A DNA stretch of 64,000 nucleotides from Streptomyces rimosus subsp. rimosus (GTDB lineage: Bacteria > Actinomycetota > Actinomycetes > Streptomycetales > Streptomycetaceae), in the NCBI RefSeq assembly GCF_000720725.1, contig NZ_JOCQ01000030.1:1-64000 (forward strand), read 5' to 3'. Position numbers and translations under genes: made by a program. This document shows, piece by piece, positions 24,580-32,131 of this stretch; positions within the stretch are counted from its first letter, which is position 1; every line of letters begins with the position of its first letter. The notes beneath the pieces were generated by a model, which did not search any database, was not told the DNA's origin, and worked only from the letters and a program-made list of their open reading frames with translations.

Positions 24580-24936
24580 TCACGCCGCGCCGTCTCCCGC
24601 CCCCACCCGGCAGAGCAGCGCCGCCCGCAGATCGAGCCGGTGGCTCAGGCGGGTGAGGTCGCGGCCGGTGAGGTGTTCTATGCGGTGGATGCGGTAGCGG
24701 ACGGTGTTGACGTGGAGATGGAGGGCGGCGGCGGTGCGGGACCAGGAGGCGTCGTGGTGGAGGAAGGACTCCAGGGTGGGCAGCAGGGTGCCGGTCCGGT
24801 CGTGTTCGGGGAGGAGGGGGCGCAGGGTGCGGGCGCTGAAGACGGCGCGTACGTCGGCGGGGACGGCGGCGAGCAGCCGTTCGAGCGTGGCGGGGGCGGA
24901 GCCCTCCCCGGGTATCGGCGGGGTGGTGTGCGGCAT
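24580..24936 (-). CDS. Miniature PucR-type regulator (C-terminal HTH only)
   Basis: 118 aa from ATG 24936 with a clean GAGGAG eight bases upstream. The whole protein corresponds to the C terminus of PucR/CdaR-like activators: LLPTLESFLHHDASWSRTAA and LHLHVNTVRYRIHRIEHLTG, the PucR_C helix-turn-helix. The usual ~300-400-residue N-terminal purine-sensing and GGDEF-like parts are absent, and the DNA upstream shows no trace of them. It is divergent from the xanthine dehydrogenase gene, where full-size PucR regulators are typically found, so it probably regulates purine catabolism. It could be a degraded but still expressed relic or a true stand-alone DNA-binding protein. Confidence 0.7.
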   Translation of the reverse strand: MPHTTPPIPGEGSAPATLERLLAAVPADVRAVFSARTLRPLLPEHDRTGTLLPTLESFLHHDASWSRTAAALHLHVNTVRYRIHRIEHLTGRDLTRLSHRLDLRAALLCRVGAGDGAA

Positions 24937-25148
24937 GGGACGTGCTCCTCGTACCGTCCCGGGCGCCGGGCCCGGGGTTTGACCGTGCGCACTCGCCAGG
25001 TGAGAGCGCGGAATCGCATCGTAAATGCCAGGGGAGTGGGGGCGGTAGGTGCGCTGATGCCAGGAGCGTGGGGGTGGGGTGGTGATATGCGGGTGGCTTT
25101 CGTGCGTTGCGTCGGTCGTGTGCGGGTTGGGCTTGTTTCACTCGGTGC

Positions 25149-28100
25149 ATGGACCTGAATACGGTGCGGGAGGTCCGGGACGCCCGGGGATGGCCGGAGT
25201 GGCGGCCGGGGGACGCCTGGCTCGGCGGCGGTACGTACCTCTTCTCCGAGCCGCAGCCCGGGGTACGGCGGCTGCTGGATCTGGGCCGGATGGGCTGGGA
25301 GCCGCTGCGGTGGCTGCCGGACGGTGCGCTGGAGATCGCGGCGACGTGCACCATCGCCGAGGTGTCCCGCTTCGGCCGGGGCCTCGGGCGGCCGGCGGGG
25401 CCGCTCTTCGAGCAGTGCTGCCGCGCTTTCCTGGCCTCGTTCAAGATCTGGAACACGGCCACTGTCGGGGGGAACGTGTGCCTTGCGCTGCCCGCCGCTC
25501 CGATGGTGTCCCTCACGGCGGCGCTGGGCGGCAGCTGCCTGCTGCTGGCCGGGGACGGGACCGCCCGGCGGCTGCCGGTCGTCGATCTCGTCACCGGGGC
25601 CGCGCGCACCGCCCTGGCGGAGGGCGAGTTGCTGCGCTCGGTCACGCTGCCGGCCCGCGCGCTGGACTGCCGTACGGCGTACCGGCAGACCTCGCTGTAC
25701 GGGCTCGGGCGCTCGGCCGCGCTGCTGATCGGGACGCTGGACCCGGTGGACGGCGCGTTCGGCCTGACGGTCACCGCCGCCACCGTACGGCCGGTCCGGC
25801 TGCGCTTCCCGGCACTTCCGGACGCCCGCGCCCTGCGGGCGGCGATCGGGCGGGCGGTGCCGGACGGCGGCTGGTTCGACGATGTCCACGGGCTGCCGGA
25901 GTGGCGGCGGCACATGACGTATCGGCTGGCGGAGGAGATTCGGGGGGAGTTGGAGGCGCGGCCGGATGAGGGTGCGGTGGTCCCACAGGTGATGCCCGGC
26001 CCGTCGTCGTCCCCGCCCGCGTGCCCCCGCCCTGCCCCCTTCCGTACCGAAGTCAACGGCACCGTCACCCGCATTCCACCCCGCCCCGGCCAGTGCCTGC
26101 GCACCTATCTGCGCGAGCGCGGCTGGTCCGGCGTCAAGAAGGGGTGTGACGCGGGGGACTGCGGGGCGTGCACGGTGCAGGTGGGGGGCGAGCCGGTGCA
26201 CAGTTGCGTGTATCCGGCCGTACGGGCCGATGGGCGGGCCGTCACCACTGTGGAGGGGCTGGCCGGTCCGGAGGGCGGTCAACTGCATCTCCTGCAGCGG
26301 AGGTTCCTGGAGGCGCAGGGTTTTCAGTGCGGCTTCTGTACGGCGGGCTTTCTGATGACCACCGTGTCGCTCGACGCCGAGCTGCTGGCCGATCTGCCGC
26401 GTGCGTTCAAGGGCAATCTGTGCCGCTGCACCGGCTATCGGGCCATCGAGGACGCCGTACGGGGTGTCCGGCACACCGAGGAGCCGGTGGCGGGGCGCGG
26501 GGTCGGCCGTAACGTTCCCGCGCCCGGCGCCCTGGACGTGGTCACCGGCACGGCCCGCTACACCTTCGACCTTGACCTCGGTACCGACGCCCTGCCCGGC
26601 CTGCTGCACATGAAGCTGCTGCGCTCGCCGCACGCCCACGCCCGGATCACCGCCATCGACACCCGCGCCGCGCTGCGCGTACCGGGCGTGCACGCGGTCT
26701 TCACCCACCACGACGCACCCGGCCGCCACTTCTCCACCGCCCAGCACGAGCACCCGCAGGACGACCCGTCCGACACCCGGCTCCTGGACGACACGGTCCG
26801 CCATGTGGGCCAGCGGGTCGCCGCGGTGGTCGCGGACAGTGAGGCGGCGGCGGAGGAGGGCTGCCGCCGCGTCGCGGTGACGTACGAGGTGCTGCCCGCG
26901 GTGCTGGACCCGGAGGAGGCCATGCGGCCGGGCGCGCCGGTCGTGCACGACAAGGGGGAGTGGGCGGGGATCGCGCGGCCCGGTGCCAATGTGGCGGGAG
27001 AGGTGCACGGGGAGGTCGGTGATGTGGCGAGCGGGTTCGCGGCGGCCGACGTGGTGTACGAGGAGACCTTCCGTACGCAGCGGGCGCAGCACGCGAGCCT
27101 GGAGACGCACGGCGCGCTGGCGTACTTCGAACCGGGGGACAGGGGCGCGGGGCCGGGGCGGCGGCTGGTCGTCCGCACCAGTACGCAGGTGCCGTATCTC
27201 GTGCGCCGCTCCCTCTGCGCGCTGCTGGACCTGCCGCCCGGGGCGGTACGCGTCGTCGCGGGGCGGGTCGGCGGCGCCTTCGGCGGCAAACAGGAGATGC
27301 TCGTCGAGGACGTCGTGGCGCTGGCGGCGCTGCGCACCGGGCGGCCGGTGAAGCTGGAGTTCACTCGGGAGGAGCAGTTCACCGGCGCCACTACCCGGCA
27401 TCCGTTCACCGTACGGGTCAAGGCCGGGGCGCGCCGGGACGGGACGCTCACCGCGCTCCAGCTGCATGTGGTGTCCGACACCGGCGCGTACGGCAACCAT
27501 GCCCGCAACGTCCTGCTGCACGGCTGCGGCGACGCCCTGGCCCTCTACCGCTGCCCGAACAAGAAGGCGGACGGTTTCGCCGCCTACACCCACACCGTCC
27601 CGGCCGGCGCCTTCCGCGGGTACGGCCTCGGGCAGGTCGTCTTCGCGCTGGAGAGCGCGCTGGACGAACTGGCGCGGCGGCTGGCCCTCGATCCGCTGGC
27701 GGTGCGGGAGCGCAATGTGGTCCGGCCCGGTGACGAGCTGGAGACGGTGGTCGGCGCGGAGCGGGACCTGCGGATCGGGAGTTACGGGCTGGGCGCATGC
27801 GTGGAGGCGGTGCGCGAGGCGGCCGCGACCGAAGGGCCTGCCGCACCGGACGGCTGGCTGGTGGGCGAGGGCAGTGCCCTGGCGATGATCGCCGCCGGCG
27901 GGCCCGGCGGGCACTTCGCCGACGCCCGGGTGACGCTGACCGCCGACGGCACGTACGAACTGGCCGTCGGCACGACCGAATCCGGCAGTGGCGCCACCAC
28001 CGCGCACCGCCAGCTCGCCGCCGCGGAGCTGGGCACCACCGAGGACCGGATCACCGTACGGCAGGCCGACACCGACGCGGTCGGGCACGACACCGGGAAC

Positions 28101-28721
28101 TTCGGCTCGGCCGGGACCGTGGTGGCGGGCGAGGCCGTTGTGCGCGCGGCCCGGTCCCTGGCCGCGCGCATCCGGGACCGGGCCGCCCACGCCGGGCCCC
28201 TCACCGCCCACGCCCGCGCCACCGGCACCCCCCGCACCGTCGCCTTCAACGCGCACTGGTTCCGTGTCGCCGTCGATCCGGACACCGGCGAGATCCGCGT
28301 CCTGCGCAGCGTGCACGTGGCGGACGCGGGCACGGTGATCAATCCCATGCAGTGCCGGGGGCAGATCGAGGGCGGGGTGGCGCAGGCGCTGGGGGCGGCG
28401 CTGTTCGAGGACGTACGGCTGGACGGGCGCGGCCGGGTGCGTACCGCCGCGTTCCGCGAGTACCGGCTGCCCGCCTTCGCCGATGTGCCCCGTACCGAGG
28501 TGCGCTTTACGCCGACCGCCGACACGATCGGCCCGGCGGGCGCGAAATCCATGAGCGAGAGCCCCTTCAATCCGGTGGCGCCGGCCTTGGCCAACGCGCT
28601 CCGGGATGCCACCGGGGTGCGCTTCACCCGGCTGCCGCTGGCCCGGGACCGGGTGTGGCGGACGCTGGCCGGCGGGGCCGCCCGGACGCCGCCGGGCGGC
28701 CCGGAAAATTCGCATGGATAG
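25149..28721 (+). CDS. Single-chain xanthine dehydrogenase-like molybdo-flavoprotein (FAD, 2Fe-2S and Mo domains fused)
   Basis: 1190 aa from ATG 25149 (a TTG 42 bases upstream is possible but poor). Domain order: FAD-binding domain, residues ~1-275 (WLGGGTYLFSEPQP, ATVGGNVCLALP); Pro-rich joint ~280-298; two [2Fe-2S] domains, ~300-440, with KKGCDAGDCGACTVQ...HSC and QCGFCTAGF...CRCTGYRAIED; molybdopterin domain, ~455-1190, with RVGGAFGGKQEM, FRGYGLGQ and the catalytic Glu in GAKSMSESPFNP. It oxidises hypoxanthine/xanthine to urate or a similar purine or aldehyde. In most actinomycetes the FAD subunit is a separate gene; in animal enzymes the iron-sulfur part comes first. Here FAD leads and no stop separates it. 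Confidence 0.85.
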   Translation: MDLNTVREVRDARGWPEWRPGDAWLGGGTYLFSEPQPGVRRLLDLGRMGWEPLRWLPDGALEIAATCTIAEVSRFGRGLGRPAGPLFEQCCRAFLASFKIWNTATVGGNVCLALPAAPMVSLTAALGGSCLLLAGDGTARRLPVVDLVTGAARTALAEGELLRSVTLPARALDCRTAYRQTSLYGLGRSAALLIGTLDPVDGAFGLTVTAATVRPVRLRFPALPDARALRAAIGRAVPDGGWFDDVHGLPEWRRHMTYRLAEEIRGELEARPDEGAVVPQVMPGPSSSPPACPRPAPFRTEVNGTVTRIPPRPGQCLRTYLRERGWSGVKKGCDAGDCGACTVQVGGEPVHSCVYPAVRADGRAVTTVEGLAGPEGGQLHLLQRRFLEAQGFQCGFCTAGFLMTTVSLDAELLADLPRAFKGNLCRCTGYRAIEDAVRGVRHTEEPVAGRGVGRNVPAPGALDVVTGTARYTFDLDLGTDALPGLLHMKLLRSPHAHARITAIDTRAALRVPGVHAVFTHHDAPGRHFSTAQHEHPQDDPSDTRLLDDTVRHVGQRVAAVVADSEAAAEEGCRRVAVTYEVLPAVLDPEEAMRPGAPVVHDKGEWAGIARPGANVAGEVHGEVGDVASGFAAADVVYEETFRTQRAQHASLETHGALAYFEPGDRGAGPGRRLVVRTSTQVPYLVRRSLCALLDLPPGAVRVVAGRVGGAFGGKQEMLVEDVVALAALRTGRPVKLEFTREEQFTGATTRHPFTVRVKAGARRDGTLTALQLHVVSDTGAYGNHARNVLLHGCGDALALYRCPNKKADGFAAYTHTVPAGAFRGYGLGQVVFALESALDELARRLALDPLAVRERNVVRPGDELETVVGAERDLRIGSYGLGACVEAVREAAATEGPAAPDGWLVGEGSALAMIAAGGPGGHFADARVTLTADGTYELAVGTTESGSGATTAHRQLAAAELGTTEDRITVRQADTDAVGHDTGNFGSAGTVVAGEAVVRAARSLAARIRDRAAHAGPLTAHARATGTPRTVAFNAHWFRVAVDPDTGEIRVLRSVHVADAGTVINPMQCRGQIEGGVAQALGAALFEDVRLDGRGRVRTAAFREYRLPAFADVPRTEVRFTPTADTIGPAGAKSMSESPFNPVAPALANALRDATGVRFTRLPLARDRVWRTLAGGAARTPPGGPENSHG

Positions 28722-28838
28722 GACGGCGTTTGCTGGGCAGGGGTGCGGGACGGTCCGGCGTGCGGAATAGGTGATGCGATGAACCCGTTACCGCAGCGGG
28801 ACCGAAATCAGACCGGAACCGGAAGCAGGGAAGTACGC

Positions 28839-29240
28839 ATGAGCACGGTAGAGCTCACCAAGGACAACTTCGACGAGATCGTCTCCGGCAACGATTTCGT
28901 CCTGATCGACTTCTGGGCCGAGTGGTGCGGTCCGTGCAAGCAGTTCGGCCCGGTTTTCGAACGGTCGTCCGAGAAGAACGCCGACCTGGTCTACGCGAAG
29001 GTCGACACCGAGGCCCAGCCCGAGCTGGCCGCCGCCTTCCAGATCCAGTCGATCCCGACCGTGATGATCGTCCGCGAGAACATCGCGGTGTTCTCGCAGC
29101 CGGGCGCGCTGCCGGAGGCCGCCCTGGAGGACGTCATCGGCCAGGCCCGCAACCTGGACATGGACGAGGTGCGCGCCTCGGTCGAGGAGGCCCAGCAGCA
29201 GGAGGCCCAGAAGCAGGACGGGCAGGCCGCCGGTGAATGA
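28839..29240 (+). CDS. trxA: Thioredoxin
   Basis: 133 aa from ATG 28839 with AGGGAAG upstream; earlier in-frame starts lack support. Standard thioredoxin fold with FVLIDFWAEWCGPCKQFGPV (active-site WCGPC, residues ~28-32) and the cis-Pro turn SIPTVMIV (~73). It reduces protein disulfides in the cytoplasm. The C terminus carries an extra ~20-residue Glu/Gln/Ala tail (EAQQQEAQKQDG) beyond the usual ~105-110 residues, a feature seen in several actinobacterial thioredoxins. Its end overlaps the next gene by eight bases, so they form a two-gene operon. Confidence 0.9.
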   Translation: MSTVELTKDNFDEIVSGNDFVLIDFWAEWCGPCKQFGPVFERSSEKNADLVYAKVDTEAQPELAAAFQIQSIPTVMIVRENIAVFSQPGALPEAALEDVIGQARNLDMDEVRASVEEAQQQEAQKQDGQAAGE

Positions 29241-29829
29241 ACTGCTCCTGATCCGCCACGGCGAGACGGAGTGGAGCAGATCGGGACAGCACACCAGCTG
29301 GACCGATCTGCCGCTCACCGCCCGCGGTGAGGAGCAGGCCCGCTCCCTGCGGCCGGTCCTGGCGGGCCGGAAGATCGGCGCGGTGCTCAGCAGCCCGCTG
29401 CAGCGGGCCCGGCACACCGCCGAGCTGGCCGGACTGCCGGACCCGCAGGTCGACTCCGACCTGAGCGAGTGGGACTACGGCGGGTACGAAGGCATCTCCA
29501 CCGGCGAGATCCACCGCACCCGCCCCGACTGGTTCCTGTTCACCGACGGCGTGACCGCCGGGCCCCCGAAGCACCCGGGGGAGTCGCCCGAGCAGGTCGG
29601 CGCCCGTGCCGACCGGGTGCTGGCGCGTATCGAGGAGCGGCTGCGGACGGTGGACGGCGATGTGGTGCTGGTCGGCCACGGGCACTTCCAGCGCGTGCTG
29701 ACGGCCCGTCGGCTCGGCCTGCCGGCATCGGCGGGCGCGCTGTTCACCTTCGAGACGGGCACGGTGGGCGTGCTCGGCGAGGAGCATGGGCGGCCCGCGG
29801 TGGTGGGCTGGAACACCCGGACGCTGTGA
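29233..29829 (+). CDS. Histidine phosphatase family protein
   Basis: 198 aa from GTG 29233, overlapping the thioredoxin stop. Phosphoglycerate-mutase-like phosphatase: LLLIRHGETEWS with the phosphohistidine His near residue 9, SSPLQRARHTAEL (Arg pocket, ~54), the acid in SEWDYGGYEG (~78-87) and the second His in VLVGHGHFQRVL (~147). It likely removes phosphate from a small metabolite; substrates in this family vary widely, including sugar phosphates and nucleotides. Coupling to thioredoxin does not itself fix a role. Confidence 0.85.
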   Translation: MNELLLIRHGETEWSRSGQHTSWTDLPLTARGEEQARSLRPVLAGRKIGAVLSSPLQRARHTAELAGLPDPQVDSDLSEWDYGGYEGISTGEIHRTRPDWFLFTDGVTAGPPKHPGESPEQVGARADRVLARIEERLRTVDGDVVLVGHGHFQRVLTARRLGLPASAGALFTFETGTVGVLGEEHGRPAVVGWNTRTL

Positions 29830-29834
29830 AGGGG

Positions 29835-29893
29835 GCGGGTGCGCGCCCGGAGGGTGACCCCCGGGGACGCGTTCCCCGAAGGCGCGCGCCCGC
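29835..29893. terminator. Bidirectional hairpin terminator
   Basis: GCGGGTGCGCGCC (29835-29847) pairs with GGCGCGCGCCCGC (29881-29893), 13 pairs with one T-G, enclosing a smaller GC hairpin. It lies between two convergent genes and can serve both. Confidence 0.65.
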
Positions 29894-30925
29894 TCAGGTG
29901 GCCATCGGATCGAGATGCAGCGGCTCCACCTTGCCCTCGATCATGTCGCCCAGCCCCAGCACCGCACAGGTGTCCGGCCGCTCCGCGATGTGCACCGGCA
30001 TGGTCGTGGCCTGCCGGATCATCGACTGGAGGCCGGGGATCAGCGCGCTGCCGCCCGCGAGCATGATGCCGCGCTCGCCCAGGTCCGCCACCAGGTCCGG
30101 CGGGCAGCGGCGCAGCACCGCCCCGATCCCGTCCAGGATCCCGGTCAGCGGTGAGGCGATGGCGCGCCGGACCGGCTCGGTCTCCACCATGACCGAGCGG
30201 GCCAGCCCGCTCACCACGTCCCGGCCGTGCACCTCGGTCGGGCCCGGCACCAGGTCGCCGTCGCCGGAGAGCATCAGGTGCAGCGGCCGTACGGACTGGC
30301 CCGGCAGCATCAGCTTGTGATGCAGCCTCAGGTGCTGCACCACGGCGTGGTCGATGGCGTTGCCGCCCACCGGGACGGTCTCCGCCGCGACGATCGAGCC
30401 GAGCGAGAGCACCGCGATCTGCGTGGTGCCCGCGCCGCACACCACGATCATGGTGGCTTCCGGCTGCTCCACCGGCAGATCGCAGCCGACCGCCGCGGCG
30501 ACCAGGGTGTCCACCATCTCCACCCGGCGGGCGCCGATCCCGTTCAGGGTCTCCACCGCGGCCCGCTGGGCCAGCGGCTCACTTCCGTACGGCAGGCAGA
30601 TCGCGGCCCGCATGGTGGGTCTGCGCCGCCACGCCTTGCGCAGCTTGTCGTCCACCAGGCTGCGCAGCAGCCGCTGCGCCATGTCGATGTCCACGACGGT
30701 GCCGCCGGAGACCGGGCGCACCACGCGGATGTGGTCCGGCGTGCGGCCGTCCATCACCTCGGCGCGGTCCCCGACGGCGATCAGCGCGCCGGTGCGGACG
30801 TTGACGGCCGCGACGGTCGGCTGGTTCACCACCACGCCCTGGTTCTTGACGTACATCCGGGTGCGGGCTTCGCCCAGGTCGACGGCGACCGAGCAACGGT
30901 GCAGCTGGGCCAGGCTGGCGGTCAT
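29894..30925 (-). CDS. mbl: MreB-like actin homologue (Mbl)
   Basis: 343 aa from ATG 30925 with GGAGG eight bases upstream. Actin-fold protein of the MreB family: phosphate-1 loop SVAVDLGEARTRMYV (residues ~12-26), conserved VVRPVSGGTVVDIDMAQRLL (~68-87), phosphate-2 VVCGAGTTQIAVLSLG (~162-177) and adenosine motif IMLAGGSALIPGL (~290-302). MreB-type filaments guide cell-wall synthesis; in Streptomyces the MreB and Mbl proteins protect aerial hyphae and spore walls. This copy is not beside mreC/mreD or pbp2 genes, so it is the Mbl-type paralogue rather than MreB; the DLGEART variant of DLGTANT supports divergence. Confidence 0.8.
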   Translation of the reverse strand: MTASLAQLHRCSVAVDLGEARTRMYVKNQGVVVNQPTVAAVNVRTGALIAVGDRAEVMDGRTPDHIRVVRPVSGGTVVDIDMAQRLLRSLVDDKLRKAWRRRPTMRAAICLPYGSEPLAQRAAVETLNGIGARRVEMVDTLVAAAVGCDLPVEQPEATMIVVCGAGTTQIAVLSLGSIVAAETVPVGGNAIDHAVVQHLRLHHKLMLPGQSVRPLHLMLSGDGDLVPGPTEVHGRDVVSGLARSVMVETEPVRRAIASPLTGILDGIGAVLRRCPPDLVADLGERGIMLAGGSALIPGLQSMIRQATTMPVHIAERPDTCAVLGLGDMIEGKVEPLHLDPMAT

Positions 30926-30938
30926 GGAGGGGACCTCC
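30926..30938 (-). promoter_or_regulatory. Hairpin that could hide the mbl ribosome binding site
   Basis: On the minus strand the GGAGG ribosome binding site is followed by TCC and then CCTCC directly before the ATG. GGAGG and CCTCC are complementary and could form a 5-bp stem with a 3-base loop. Confidence 0.35.
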
Positions 30939-31054
30939 CCGAGAGGCGTTCATCGGTACGGGACGAGCGGCCGTGGGAGACCACCCGAAAGCCATCGTGT
31001 GCCGACGGGCCGTCAGGTGCGCGCTGGGAGGGTCCGGTTGGGGGACGGCCGGAG

Positions 31055-32068
31055 TCACGGGGGCGGCGGCTCCTGGCTCCGGGGCTGCGGGGTGCCGTAC
31101 GAGGCGTCGACGAGGCGGGTGCCGAGATCGCGCAAGTAGGCGATCAGCTCCGGTGGTTCGTGCACCTCGAAGGGGACGCCGAGGAAGCCCAGCCGGTACG
31201 CGAGCCAGTCCAGCGCGTCACCGCCCGTCCGCAGCAGGCAGGAGCCGGGGGTGAGCGGTTCCAGGAGGCCGGTGCCGGAGGGGAGGCGGCGGGCGGCGTC
31301 CTCCAGGGTGGTGTGCAGGGTGACCAGGGCCCGGTACCGGGCGCGGTGGCTGACGATGGACTCGGCGACGAACGCGGCGGCGTCCGGGGTGGGCGGGCGG
31401 CGGTCCGGTACGCAGCGGGCGCCGGTGGGCCGGGGCGCGCCGATCCGGTCGGCCCGGAACGTACGCCAGGCCGCGCGGTCCAGGTCGTACGCGACCAGAT
31501 ACCACCGGTGGTCCGCGCTGACCAGGCGGTACGGCTCGGCGTGCCGCTTGCTCGGGGCGCCGTCCGCCGCGGCGTACGCGAAGCGGACCCGCTCGCGGCG
31601 GTGGCACGCGGTGGCCAGGGCGGTCAGTACGGCGGGGTCGGTGACCGGGGCGTCGCCGCCGCCGGTGAGCAGGCCGTACAGCGGGACGGTGGCCTCCTGG
31701 AGGGCGGTCACCCGGTTCCGGAGGCGGGCGGGCAGCACCTGCTCCAGCTTGGCCAGGGCCCGTACGGAGGTCTCGGCCACGTCGGCGACCGTGCCGCCCG
31801 CGGCGGCGTGCAGGCCGACCGCGATGGCGACGGCCTCCTCGTCGTCCAGGAGGAGCGGCGGCATGGCGGTGCCGGAGGCGAGGCGGTAGCCGCCGATGGC
31901 CCCGAGGGCCGCGTCCACGGGATAGCCCAGGCCGCGCAGCCGTTCGATGTCGCGGCGGACCGTGCGCGGGCTCACGCCCAGCCGCTCGGCCAGCTCGGTG
32001 CCGGTCCGCTCGCGGCCGGTCTGCAGCAGGGTGAGGAGCTTCAGGAGACGGGCCGGGGTGTCGCTCAT
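31055..32068 (-). CDS. WYL-domain (YafY/DeoR-like) transcriptional regulator
   Basis: 337 aa from ATG 32068. N-terminal winged helix-turn-helix (LLKLLTLLQTGRERTG...GVSPRTVRRDIERLRGLG, residues ~8-50), then AAIGGYRLASGTAMPPLLLDDEEAVAI typical of YafY proteins, a WYL domain with RLVSADHRWYLVAYDLDRAAWRTFRADRI (~200-230) and a C-terminal WCX region. WYL domains sense nucleic acid or small ligands. It is divergent from the UvrA-like gene across only 63 bases, so it very likely controls that gene and itself. The Pro-rich end (QEPPPP) is ordinary. Larger open readings through this frame are shadows of the UvrA gene. Confidence 0.88.
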   Translation of the reverse strand: MSDTPARLLKLLTLLQTGRERTGTELAERLGVSPRTVRRDIERLRGLGYPVDAALGAIGGYRLASGTAMPPLLLDDEEAVAIAVGLHAAAGGTVADVAETSVRALAKLEQVLPARLRNRVTALQEATVPLYGLLTGGGDAPVTDPAVLTALATACHRRERVRFAYAAADGAPSKRHAEPYRLVSADHRWYLVAYDLDRAAWRTFRADRIGAPRPTGARCVPDRRPPTPDAAAFVAESIVSHRARYRALVTLHTTLEDAARRLPSGTGLLEPLTPGSCLLRTGGDALDWLAYRLGFLGVPFEVHEPPELIAYLRDLGTRLVDASYGTPQPRSQEPPPP

Positions 32069-32105
32069 GCGGTCCAGGGTGCCGCAGAAGGCGGCCATGT
32101 TCTGA

Positions 32106-32121
32106 CCTAGTTCCTTCCTAG
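32106..32121. promoter_or_regulatory. Candidate operator of the WYL regulator
   Basis: CCTAG at 32106-32110 recurs at 32117-32121, eleven bases on, so the two CTAG palindromes sit one helix turn apart in the 63-base space between divergent genes. TAGCGT at 32119-32124 is also a possible -10 for the UvrA-like gene, seven bases from its ATG. Confidence 0.35.
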
Positions 32122-32131
32122 CGTGGCGCCT

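Noticed and set aside
24678..28715. A 1345-aa minus-strand reading opposite the xanthine dehydrogenase
   Set aside because: High-GC shadow of the real gene: it lacks family features, is full of Arg, Pro and Gly, and has no ribosome binding site.
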